A DNA stretch of 64,000 nucleotides from Strigops habroptila. Its lineage: Eukaryota; Chordata; Aves; Psittaciformes; Psittacidae. A model generated the notes under the pieces. It did no database searches. It saw only the letters and a list, made by a program, of their open reading frames with translations, and was not told the origin of the DNA. Where the stretch lies: the NCBI RefSeq assembly GCF_004027225.2, contig NC_044284.2, forward strand, positions 42,084,420 through 42,148,419, given 5' to 3'. This document shows positions 53,924 to 63,660 of the stretch, in pieces. Numbering within the stretch: the stretch's first letter is position 1; each line of letters opens with the position of its first letter. A program made the position numbers and the translations under genes.

Positions 53924-55154
53924 ATGAGGCTCCACATGGTTCTCTCCCTGACCATGGCACTCTGCATGGCGGTTCTGTTCCCCGGTGGCCTTGGCCTTTG
54001 CAACCACCACCACTGCATCATAGCCGGGAGGGAAGACTTTCCTGAAAACCTGGTGCGGCTGCCTCTTGTCACTGAGAGCACGACTGCCGAATGGAGCAGC
54101 AGCATTGGTCTCCGCAGCCGCCATGGCAGGGTGCGAGTCAGGACAGCCGTCATTCCTGAGGGCCAGAAGCAACCACCCGTCGTTGCAGAGGGCATGGCTG
54201 CTGAATGGAGCAGGAGCATTGGTCGTCGCAGCCCCCAGAGCCGGGTCCGGGTCAGGATGGCTGTCATTCCTGAAAGCAAGAAGCAACCACCCATTGTTGC
54301 AGAGAGCATGGCTGCCGAATGGAGCAGCAGCACTGGTCTTCGTAGCCCCCAGAGCTGGGTCCGGGTCAGGGCAGGCGTCACTCCTGAGGGCCTGAAGATC
54401 ATGGCCTCTCACCTGCCCTTCCCTCTGGGCCAGCAGGGGCAGATGACCTGGCTGCTTTGCCACCCCTGGATAACCGTGTGGCTGCTCTCTATGGCTGGGA
54501 CTGCCCTTGGCCTCTGGAGAAATGTGAGGAGACACAAGGGACAGGTAAGCAGTCGAGATCAGTCACACAAAGGGGGCCAGGTTGTGGGGAGCAAAAAACC
54601 GCAACAGCCTTGGCCAGAAAGGCTTGCAATGAACAAACAAAATCCATATTGGATAAGAAAGCTTCAGTAGGCCCCGAGAGGTCCTCTGCCTCTTCACCAA
54701 GGACATGCCAAAGCGCAGGGCCAAAACCCTCCAAGAGACCCCAGCACAACACAGGTCCCACGGAGGTTTTCTATGTGCTACCTTGGGCAGTCCTGCAAGG
54801 CTGGACTTCTTCCAGAGGAAGCCAAGCCCAGCAGGGCACTTTTTAGCTCCACCGGGCCTCACGTGCTTCTTTGTGCCCCAGCCCTGTCATTTCCAGGGAA
54901 GGAGACAGACGGCCTCGTCTTTCATGGCAACAGGCTACTGGAAAAAGAGAAGCTTGAGATATTACAGATTGCTCTGCCGGCTGAAGACCGCCAATGGAGT
55001 GATGCTCAGGTGCCTGCGGCGTGTCTCCGACCAACGCCAGAAAGTGATTGAGTACAAGCACTTGAAGGAGAAGGCACGAGTAAACGATAAGAAGCGGAGC
55101 GCCTGCCCTAGCTCCCCATGCAACTCCAGCCAGCATGTGTCCCCAGCCGATTGA
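53924..55154 (+). CDS. Candidate single-pass membrane protein with 38-residue repeats, array copy A2 (intact frame)
   Basis: Not recognised as any known family. Exon 53,924-54,544 (207 codons) ends CAG|GTAAGC; exon 54,897-55,154 (85 codons) follows TTTCCAG, and the junction is phase 0. An in-frame acceptor 15 bp earlier is also possible. The product is about 292 residues. Residues 1-26 form a hydrophobic signal peptide, then CNHHHC. Three 38-residue repeats span about 49-86, 87-124 and 125-162 (core AEWSSSIGLRSPQSWVRVR). A membrane span lies at about 176-198 (ITVWLLSMAGTALGLW). A basic tail (RNVRRHKGQ, YWKKRSLRYYRLLCRLK, then KVIEYKHLKEKARVNDKKR) completes it. The start has A at -3. ATTAAA (55,159-55,164) follows the stop by 4 bp, with a GT-rich run about 25-45 bp further on. 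It is possibly a TEX50 counterpart by position only. Coding status is inferred. Confidence 0.6.
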
Positions 55155-55158
55155 CAAC

Positions 55159-55164
55159 ATTAAA
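55159..55164 (+). terminator. Poly(A) signal of array copy A2
   Basis: ATTAAA lies 4 bp after the stop, with TGCTGTTGTCTGTGTGGGGT downstream as a GU-rich element. Equivalent sites are at 50,136-50,141 (unit 1) and 60,183-60,188 (unit 3). Confidence 0.5.
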
Positions 55165-55542
55165 GGCAGTGGTACAAGGGAGTGCTGTTGTCTGTGTGGG
55201 GTGGGACGTGAGGCAGGGGAGAACTGGCATCCGTGGCTGTGAGGTGCCCCATGGGTGTCCAATCCCAGGAAGGGAGGCCCACGTCCTGGCAGGATGCCCT
55301 TGTCCCTGTGATGTTCCAGGTTGGTGCCTATGTCCCACTGAGGTACCTGGTACATGCCCACATCCCGTGAGGTGTGTGGTTCTTCCTTCCCATGTCCCAT
55401 AACGGGGCAGTGGCCAGTGCCTGCCCATGACCCATTTGGTTCCTTGGGTTTTAGGACCTCCAAGGCTGGTGTGAGGGCATCACACCAGGAAGAGGGGCAG
55501 GTGTTAGGAAGAGGGTGGATGGCAACTCCAGCCGGAGCATCC

Positions 55543-55672
55543 AGTTGCCCAGAGAAGAAGTGGATGCCCCATCCCTGGAAGCGTTTAAGGCCAGGTTGGA
55601 CAGGGCTTTGAGCAACCTACTCTAAAAGAAGGTGTCCCTGCCTGTGGCAAGGGGGTTGGCTCTAGATGATCC
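55543..55672 (+). mobile_element. CR1 fragment inside array unit 2
   Basis: Identical by eye to the fragment at 50,519-50,648, offset by 5,024 bp. It arrived by duplication of the unit and not by a new insertion. Confidence 0.85.
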
Positions 55673-56098
55673 ATGTTCCTGCAGGGTGGCCACAGCCAAT
55701 GGGTGACCATGTCCTGGTTGGTTGCTCATGTCCACCTGGCACAAAAGCCAACAGGAATTTGGCACCTCTCTGGTGACAGACTTTGCGGAGGATCCCTTTC
55801 TCCACCCTCCCAAAGATGATGCCTGGGCCCACTGACATCCCAAAGGCGTCCCTTGGGTCAGGATGCCATCCAGGGGAACTCCTCGAGGTTGCGTGTGTGC
55901 GTGTGTGTTTCCTTTCTTGTTCTCTTTGTTAAAAATCAAAGCTTATCTCAGCTCACGTGGGGCTGGAGAGCAATGGAGCATTGAGCATCTAAGGTCTTAA
56001 GCTTTTAACCATGCAGAACAAAAACAATGCTCTGGAAAAGCTGGGAATCATGAGAGAGAGCAAGGCTAAAGGCCCCTGCTCCAGGCTTCACGGGAGCA

Positions 56099-56922
56099 GG
56101 GCCTCTTCCTGACCATGACACTATGCATGGTAGTTCTGTTCCCCAGTGGCCTTGGCCTTTGCAACCACCACCACTGCATCACAGCCGGGAGGGATGCCGG
56201 CTGTGTCTGAAGCAGCTGCCTCTTGTCACTGAGAGCATGGCTGCTGAATGGAGCAGCAGCATTGGTCTTCACAGCCCCCACAGCTGGGTCGGGCTCAGGA
56301 CGGCCATCATTCCTGAGAGCCAAAAGCAACTGCCCATTGTTGCGGAGAGCATGGCTGCTGACTGGAGCAGCAGCATTGGTCTCTGCAACCCCCACAGCTG
56401 GCTGCGGGTCAGGATGGCCATCATTCCTGAAGGCCTGAAGATCATGGCCTCTTACTTGTCCTGCCCTCTGGGCCATTAGGGGCAGATGGCCTGGCCGCTT
56501 TGCCAGCCCTGGGTAACCGTGTGGCTGCTCTCTATGGCTGGGACTGCGCTTGGCCTCTGGAGAAATGTAAAGAGATCCAAGGGACAGGTGAGCAGAAGAA
56601 GGGGCTGGGTTGTGGGGAGCAGAAAACTGCAACAGCCTTGGCCGAGAAGGCTTGCTATGAACAAACAAAATCCATATTGGGCAAGAAAGCTTCAGTAGGC
56701 CCCGAAGCTTTCTTCCTCTGCCTCTTCACCAAGGACGTGCCAATGTGCAGGGCCAAAACCCTCCAAAAGACCCCAGCACAACACGGGGAAGGAAGGTGCT
56801 GGGCTTTCTTGTCAGATTCCTGCCTGGTGGGGCGCACAACCATTTGTGTCTCGGTACCCAGCAGTAATGCAAGGGAGAAAGCAGCAGGCCTCTACAGGAT
56901 GAAATTTAAGTTGGGTCAGTCA
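56099..56922 (+). pseudogene. Degenerate paralogue A' of the array gene, unit 2
   Basis: Copy of 51,075-51,898 with the same stops and the same two repeats. It was therefore already inactive before the 5-kb unit was duplicated. Confidence 0.7.
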
Positions 56923-57925
56923 TGAAAGAGACGCAGTGAAATGCCTGCTGCAAAGCAAGGCTTTTTGGCGCATCCAGTTCCCTCTCTTGAGCAGAAGTGA
57001 CTGTGGCTGCAGATGTGCATGATTTCCTAATCTGGTAGCTGGATGGCAGCCAGGGGAGAAAGCCAGCCTACTAAGGACCATTGGGGACCCCTGTGGATGC
57101 TGGCCTCAGCTTTAATCCCCTCCAGTGGTCAGATCTGAGGAGCATTTCATTATTCCTCCCCAGAGATGAACAACAGGTAGTACCCGTCCCAGGTGTAACA
57201 GAATCCATCTCTTTGAGAAAAGAGAGGCAGCGGTAGCTCACAAGGATGCAGCAAGACTGTGAGGCTCGGTTGCGGCGGGGTGCTGATCCTAGCTGTGGTC
57301 ACAGAGGCCAGAGGCAAGTTCTTCACCAGAGCAGAACTGCAGCACAGTCAGGAGAGGAGGGACCCACAAAGGCCTGGTGCACCTCTCTTCTGTAGCCATG
57401 AAGGAAAATGCAAATTTTGAGGAAAGGAACTGCATTCAGCCTGGGACACCCGTTACTCCTGTTAGCTTGAGGGAAGGCCACAGCAGTCTCTCGTGAAAGC
57501 ACACCTGACTGCTGTGGTCTGTAATCCTGTAGCAGCTCCCCAGACGCAGGACTCGTAATGCGTCCATTCCTCACCACCGTCTCTTGCACAGATACCTCTG
57601 GTTGGCACAAGAGACCCATATGCTCGCATGTGGCAGTGACAACTGCTGAGGGGAACCGCAAGATCCCCACAGTACCGGGCAGAGCGCATCAGCATTGGAT
57701 GCAGCTCCCACAGACCTCCTGTGCACCCCCAAAATTGGCCCTACCAATGGCCCTCACCTCTCATCTCAGAGTCCACCCTCAAAGCATGCTGCGGCAGTTC
57801 ACCATCTCTGCGGCGATGATGACAAACTCCCTCGCACAAACCCCTGTCTGTCCACAGACCAGTGGCTGTGGAGATCTGAGCCTACAGTATGCCTGAAGAC
57901 AGCCACGCATCCCCGTCCCACCACT
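56923..57925. other. Inter-gene spacer of unit 2
   Basis: Duplicate of the spacer at 51,900-52,900. No gene was recognised. Confidence 0.5.
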
Positions 57926-57928
57926 TTG

Positions 57929-58308
57929 CTGCTGCCTCAGCCGCCACAGCCCCCCACCACCACCACGGCCAGCCAGCGTGCCCTCACTGCGTACCCTGCT
58001 GGGGAAGGGCCGTTCCCCCACGTGCCTGCCGGTGGCAGAGGCCGTGAAAGCCGGTTCCAGACCGTTTGGGCGCTCCCTCTGGTGCACGCTCCCTCACAGC
58101 ACGGCCTCCCCCGGCCGTGCTCGCTGCCCTTTTGCCGCCATGTTGAACAGTTCAAGCCTCGCGTAAGGTTAAACTCATGGGCAGCTGTGCGGGAAGTCCC
58201 CGTGAGGAGGGACAGGGACACGCGAGAAGGAAGCGAGCCGGCACCAACTCATCTCGCAGCTGAAGCTGGAGCGCAGCAGCCCACCAGTGCCATCTACCGG
58301 GGCCTTCC
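57929..58308 (+). promoter_or_regulatory. Promoter-like CpG block of array unit 3
   Basis: Third copy, with YY1 core at 58,135-58,145 and donor GTAAGG from 58,163. One substitution against unit 2 (GGGCCG for GGACCG near 58,007) is visible. Confidence 0.5.
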
Positions 58309-58947
58309 AGGAGCCTCATGTGGGCACAAGAGGGTCGTGCTGGTGACTAAGGAGGCCGACAGCACGAAAGCCTTTGCATTTCTTAATGCTGAAAACACTT
58401 TAAAATCCACGGAATGGCTGAGCTTAGAAGGCAGCTGCTCTGGACGCCAGTTCGTCCAACGCTCTGTTCAGGCACGGTTCAGGCTATGGTCAAAGTGCAT
58501 GGATTTTGGGCCTTCCTCTTAACATGGGCTGCCGCTTGGTCCCCAAGAGGATTTCGAGCTGAACCGTGTCACGGCTGCCCCGCTGCTGAACGCAGCCTGC
58601 ATGGAGTCTGAGCACAGCTCCTTCTCGCAGAGAAGCGGAGAGCACAGCCCAAATGACCTGGGGCAGAGTCCCGCTCCACTGCTGGGCTCAGTGTCTGCTG
58701 GCAGGCACAGCGGTGAGAGCAGCAGGCTTCAAAATCCACCTGCGGGGGTCCTCCCCAGCTCCGCTTCAGCCGTCACCGCCTGCAGGGCGCGCAGGGAAGG
58801 GTTTTGTGACATCACAGAGCCTTGTCTGACATCAGCAGCCCTTCCAAGTGCAGACACACGGGGTGACCACTCAGTCCTGCTGGTCGCTGCCTGACAGACA
58901 GAAGCCAGCTCGTGCACTGTGATTTTCCTCCCTTGGGAGAAACCAAG

Positions 58948-60178
58948 ATGAGGCTCCACATGGTTCTCTCCCTGACCATGGCACTCTGCATGGCGGTTCT
59001 GTTCCCCGGTGGCCTTGGCCTTTGCAACCACCACCACTGCATCATAGCCGGGAGGGAAGACTTTCCTGAAAACCTGGTGCGGCTGCCTCTTGTCACTGAG
59101 AGCACGACTGCCGAATGGAGCAGCAGCATTGGTCTCCGCAGCCGCCATGGCAGGGTGCGAGTCAGGACAGCCGTCATTCCTGAGGGCCAGAAGCAACCAC
59201 CCGTCGTTGCAGAGGGCATGGCTGCTGAATGGAGCAGGAGCATTGGTCGTCGCAGCCCCCAGAGCCGGGTCCGGGTCAGGATGGCTGTCATTCCTGAAAG
59301 CAAGAAGCAACCACCCATTGTTGCAGAGAGCATGGCTGCCGAATGGAGCAGCAGCACTGGTCTTCGTAGCCCCCAGAGCTGGGTCCGGGTCAGGGCAGGC
59401 GTCATTCCTGAGGGCCTGAAGATCATGGCCTCTCACCTGCCCTTCCCTCTGGGCCAGCAGGGGCAGATGACCTGGCTGCTTTGCCACCCCTGGATAACCG
59501 TGTGGCTGCTCTCTATGGCTGGGACTGCCCTTGGCCTCTGGAGAAATGTGAGGAGACACAAGGGACAGGTAAGCAGTCGAGATCAGTCACACAAAGGGGG
59601 CCAGGTTGTGGGGAGCAAAAAACCGCAACAGCCTTGGCCAGAAAGGCTTGCAATGAACAAACAAAATCCATATTGGATAAGAAAGCTTCAGTAGGCCCCG
59701 AGAGGTCCTCTGCCTCTTCACCAAGGACATGCCAAAGCGCAGGGCCAAAACCCTCCAAGAGACCCCAGCACAACACAGGTCCCACGGAGGTTTTCTATGT
59801 GCTACCTTGGGCAGTCCTGCAAGGCTGGACTTCTTCCAGAGGAAGCCAAGCCCAGCAGGGCACTTTTTAGCTCCACCGGGCCTCACGTGCTTCTTTGTGC
59901 CCCAGCCCTGTCATTTCCAGGGAAGGAGACAGACGGCCTCGTCTTTCATGGCAACAGGCTACTGGAAAAAGAGAAGCTTGAGATATTACAGATTGCTCTG
60001 CCGGCTGAAGACCGCCAATGGAGTGATGCTCAGGTGCCTGCGGCGTGTCTCCGACCAACGCCAGAAAGTGATTGAGTACAAGCACTTGAAGGAGAAGGCA
60101 CGAGTAAACGATAAGAAGCGGAGCGCCTGCCCTAGCTCCCCATGCAACTCCAGCCAGCATGTGTCCCCAGCCGATTGA
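58948..60178 (+). CDS. Candidate single-pass membrane protein with 38-residue repeats, array copy A3 (intact frame)
   Basis: Same two-exon model as copy A2, shifted by 5,024 bp: exons 58,948-59,568 and 59,921-60,178, phase 0 junction, about 292 residues, poly(A) signal 60,183-60,188. The only coding difference seen is in the third repeat, where GTC-ACT-CCT in A2 is GTC-ATT-CCT here (Thr to Ile), matching the VIP of the other repeats. The signal peptide, the three repeats, the span and the basic tail are all intact. Two intact copies with no frame break suggest recent duplication, some constraint, or both. It is not a recognised family. Confidence 0.6.
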
Positions 60179-60566
60179 CAACATTAAAGGCAGTGGTACA
60201 AGGGAGTGCTGTTGTCTGTGTGGGGTGGGACGTGAGGCAGGGGAGAACTGGCATCCGTGGCTGTGAGGTGCCCCATGGGTGTCCAATCCCAGGAAGGGAG
60301 GCCCACGTCCTGGCAGGATGCCCTTGTCCCTGTGATGTTCCAGGTTGGTGCCTATGTCCCACTGAGGTACCTGGTACATGCCCACATCCCGTGAGGTGTG
60401 TGGTTCTTCCTTCCCATGTCCCATAACGGGGCAGTGGCCAGTGCCTGCCCATGACCCATTCGGTTCCTTGGGTTTTAGGACCTCCAAGGCTGGTGTGAGG
60501 GCATCACACCAGGAAGAGGGGCAGGTGTTAGGAAGAGGGTGGATGGCAACTCCAGCCGGAGCATCC

Positions 60567-60696
60567 AGTTGCCCAGAGAAGAAGTGGATGCCCCATCCCT
60601 GGAAGCGTTTAAGGCCAGGTTGGACAGGGCTTTGAGCAACCTACTCTAAAAGAAGGTGTCCCTGCCTGTGGCAAGGGGGTTGGCTCTAGATGATCC
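60567..60696 (+). mobile_element. CR1 fragment inside array unit 3
   Basis: Third duplicate of the 130-bp CR1 piece, 5,024 bp from the second. Confidence 0.85.
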
Positions 60697-61122
60697 ATGT
60701 TCCTGCAGGGTGGCCACAGCCAATGGGTGACCATGTCCTGGTTGGTTGCTCATGTCCACCTGGCACAAAAGCCAACAGGAATTTGGCACCTCTCTGGTGA
60801 CAGACTTTGCGGAGGATCCCTTTCTCCACCCTCCCAAAGATGATGCCTGGGCCCACTGACATCCCAAAGGCGTCCCTTGGGTCAGGATGCCATCCAGGGG
60901 AACTCCTCGAGGTTGCATGTGTGCGTGTGTGTTTCCTTTCTTGTTCTCTTTGTTAAAAATCAAAGCTTATCTCAGCTCACGTGGGGCTGGAGAGCAATGG
61001 AGCATTGAGCATCTAAGGTCTTAAGCTTTTAACCATGCAGAACAAAAACAATGCTCTGGAAAAGCTGGGAATCATGAGAGAGAGCAAGGCTAAAGGCCCC
61101 TGCTCCAGGCTTCACGGGAGCA

Positions 61123-61945
61123 GGGCCTCTTCCTGACCATGACACTATGCATGGTAGTTCTGTTCCCCAGTGGCCTTGGCCTTTGCAACCACCACCACTG
61201 CATCACAGCCGGGAGGGATGCCGGCTGTGTCTGAAGCAGCTGCCTCTTGTCACTGAGAGCATGGCTGCTGAATGGAGCAGCAGCATTGGTCTTCACAGCC
61301 CCCACAGCTGGGTCGGGCTCAGGACGGCCATCATTCCTGAGAGCCAAAAGCAACTGCCCATTGTTGCGGAGAGCATGGCTGCTGACTGGAGCAGCAGCAT
61401 TGGTCTCTGCAACCCCCACAGCTGGCTGCGGGTCAGGATGGCCATCATTCCTGAAGGCCTGAAGATCATGGCCTCTTACTTGTCCTGCCCTCTGGGCCAT
61501 TAGGGGCAGATGGCCTGGCCGCTTTGCCAGCCCTGGGTAACCGTGTGGCTGCTCTCTATGGCTGGGACTGCGCTTGGCCTCTGGAGAAATGTAAAGAGAT
61601 CCAAGGGACAGGTGAGCAGAAGAAGGGGCTGGGTTGTGGGGAGCAGAAAACTGCAACAGCCTTGGCCGAGAAGGCTTGCTATGAACAAACAAAATCCATA
61701 TTGGGCAAGAAAGCTTCAGTAGGCCCCGAAGCTTTCTTCCTCTGCCTCTTCACCAAGGACATGCCAATGTGCAGGGCCAAAACCCTCCAAAAGACCCCAG
61801 CACAACACGGGGAAGGAAGGTGCTGGGCTTTCTTGTCAGATTCCTGCCTGGTGGGGCGCACAACCATTTGTGTCTCGGTACCCAGCAGTAATGCAAGGGA
61901 GAAAGCAGCAGGCCTCTATAGGGTGAAATTTAAGTTGGGTCAGTC
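61123..61945 (+). pseudogene. Degenerate paralogue A' of the array gene, unit 3, at the array's right edge
   Basis: Copy of the A' paralogue with the same stops. Homology to units 1 and 2 ends abruptly after GTTGGGTCAGTC near 61,945. The last 30 bp already carry two substitutions (CTATAGGGTGAAA for CTACAGGATGAAA), so the right breakpoint lies in the A' second intron/exon region. Confidence 0.7.
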
Positions 61946-62125
61946 GCAAAGATCATGGTTTCCAGTGGTTGCCCTTGTCCCTTGTGAGTGCTCTGACTCC
62001 TGGCTACACTAGTAGTTTCCGGTCCTCACTGATCAGCACACTCTTGGTGTCAGCCATTCAGCCTGTTTTCAGTCTATCTCACTGTCTGCCCAGCCAGCCC
62101 ATTCATCAAGAGCTTCACATGAGGA
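61946..62125. other. Right-hand array junction sequence
   Basis: Unique sequence after the array breakpoint. No gene or repeat end was recognised, except that its distal part (TCAGCCTGTTTTCAGTCTAT) may be the continuation of the antisense CR1 fragment that follows. Confidence 0.4.
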
Positions 62126-62345
62126 TCTTATAGCAGTCTATGTCAAAAGCCTGAGAGAAATCAACATAGACAATACGCTGTGGTCTTCCCTCATCTGCCA
62201 AACCAGATTATAGAGGTTTATCACTTTGTTTAAGCATGCCTTCCCCTTTGTGATCCATGCTGACATAAAGTGATTTGCCACACAGCGATCTACCCCTTTG
62301 CTAAAAGCAGTCTCACCCTTGCCCAATGCCCACCCCACTATTGCT
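62126..62345 (-). mobile_element. Antisense CR1 LINE reverse-transcriptase fragment
   Basis: On the minus strand, broken frames give CQHGSQRGRHA, then FGRxG/LADEGRPQ and IVYVDFSQAFD. These correspond to CR1 SQHGFTKGRSC…VDEGRAVDVVYLDFSKAFD, the RT motif A region. It is degraded, with several stops and frameshifts. Confidence 0.7.
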
Positions 62346-63103
62346 AATGCCCCCCTGCCTCTAAGCTCTTTTGATGAAATTCATTTGACTGTCACCTCTT
62401 CAAGAGATTTAATGGGAAGGGCTGAACTTCTCCATCTCTCTGCTATCTTGAGACCACAGAGGGGTTTCACAAAAACACCCAAAGCCGTATGTGCACAGGT
62501 CTTGCTGAGAGCTAGCCTGGCCAGCCAAAAGCCAGAGCCACTGCCTTCAGCACCTCCCTTTTCACGCAAGCAGTTTGTGCCAGGAGCTTTGCTCCAGGTG
62601 TGGCTTTGACTTGCAGAATGAAGACAACATTGCCCAAGTCTGCTTCCACACTGGGAACACAGCTAGCAACATGCAGTACCAAGGAAACAAGAAACACCAG
62701 CATCCATTTGTTCTGTCTTTATTTACAGGGGAGAGGAGGCCAGCATTTTATCTTGAGAGCTGTCTTGGCTGCTTAAGCCCCAAGATGCCTCACCAGTTCT
62801 GCAGGGCTTTGGTCCCTCTTACCTATGTGTGGGAGGTACACCCACCCTGACAAAAGCCCTGGCAAGAAACTGACAAAAGCCCAGGAGAGCTTCCCACCAC
62901 AAAGAGCCCGGGAGAGCTTCCCGTGTGCGCAGCTCTTGTCCCACCCACATGGTGGTGGTCCATGGGTGCAGGGGTGAGAAAGTTGAGTCCTGAGCCCATG
63001 GGGGCCTGCATGACCATGTCTGAACTGGGGTCATACAGGAGACCTACCAGAGGACACGTTTCAGTCCTCCTCAGAGCAGCAGGTCTGCAGTCAGGGACTC
63101 TCC
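62346..63103. other. Gene-free stretch right of the array
   Basis: A short internal repetition (CCTGACAAAAGCCCTGGCAAGAAACTGACAAAAGCCCAGG; GAGAGCTTCCC twice near 62,888-62,920) is visible. No coding exon, RNA or mobile element was recognised. Confidence 0.4.
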
Positions 63104-63152
63104 CCTTGGGTCAGGACGCCATCCAGGGGAACTCCTTGAGGTTGAGAGCCCT
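63104..63152 (+). repeat. Diverged fragment of the array unit (first part)
   Basis: CCCTTGGGTCAGGACGCCATCCAGGGGAACTCCTTGAGGTT matches 50,826-50,868 of unit 1 with few differences. The unit's next bases are interrupted here by about 300 bp of other sequence. Confidence 0.75.
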
Positions 63153-63454
63153 CCCTTTTCATGTGAGTGATTGCGCATTTTGGATCATTGGCCATGAAGT
63201 TCAAGATTCAGTAGCATAGTGACGAATTCATGTGGCATTCCAAATCTTTAGTTAATGTTGGTAGAGCTTTAATTGAGTTTGAATAAATTTTATTCAGCTT
63301 CAATTTATCAGTTCTGTGACATTATGGCTGTACCTAGAATTGCCCAGTGCCAGCCCCTGGTTATGGCAAAGCTAGCATAAGGGGATAAAGGGCTGCCACG
63401 TGCCCCCATCACAGATCAAGAGGGAATGAGGTTGTCCCAGTAGAGGTCACGGCA

Positions 63455-63660
63455 GGGGTGTGTGTGCGGGTCGTGTTTCCTTTCTTGTTCTCTTGTTAAA
63501 AATCAAAGCTTATCTCAGCTCACATGGGGCTGGAGAGCAATGGAGCATCGAGCATCTAAGGTCTTAAGCTTTTAACCATGTAGAGCAAAAAGAATGCTCT
63601 GGAAAAGTTGGGAATCATCAGAGAAAGCAAGGTTAAGGGCCCCTGCTCCAGGCTTCACGG
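63455..63660 (+). repeat. Diverged fragment of the array unit (second part)
   Basis: From GTGTGTGCGGGTCGTGTTTCC through the TCTTAAGCTTTTAACCATGT region to GGCTTCACGGG it matches about 50,869-51,070 of unit 1 at roughly 95% by eye. It stops just before the A' signal-peptide segment. It is an older partial copy beyond the main array. Confidence 0.85.

Larger units (their letters stand above)
47888..61945 (+). repeat. Tandem array of a 5,024-bp unit, 2.8 copies
   Basis: Corresponding landmarks repeat at exactly 5,024 bp: ORF ends 48,474 / 53,498 / 58,522, and YY1 sites 48,087 / 53,111 / 58,135. Unit 1 is about 47,888-52,911, unit 2 52,912-57,935 and unit 3 57,936-61,945 (truncated on the right). 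Units 2 and 3 differ by only a handful of substitutions seen by eye. Unit 1 differs from unit 2 mainly by six single-base indels, apart from its first 70 bp or so, which are clearly diverged. Each unit carries, in order, a CpG promoter block, gene copy A, a CR1 fragment and degenerate gene copy A'. Confidence 0.97.

Noticed and set aside
53705-54535. 276-codon minus-strand ORF opposite gene copy A (also 58,729-59,559)
   Set aside because: It is a shadow of the plus-strand frame: the 114-bp repeat is a multiple of 3 and GC-rich, so several frames stay open. The plus strand alone has signal peptide, span, splice sites and poly(A) signal in order.
47888-61945. The array as a CRISPR array or classical satellite
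   Set aside because: The unit is 5 kb, contains promoter, exon and poly(A) signals and a CR1 passenger, and the host is a bird. It is a segmental gene duplication and not a short-repeat array.
62298-62850. Short plus-strand ORFs right of the array
   Set aside because: No start context, splice sites or domain; part of the region is an antisense CR1 fragment.
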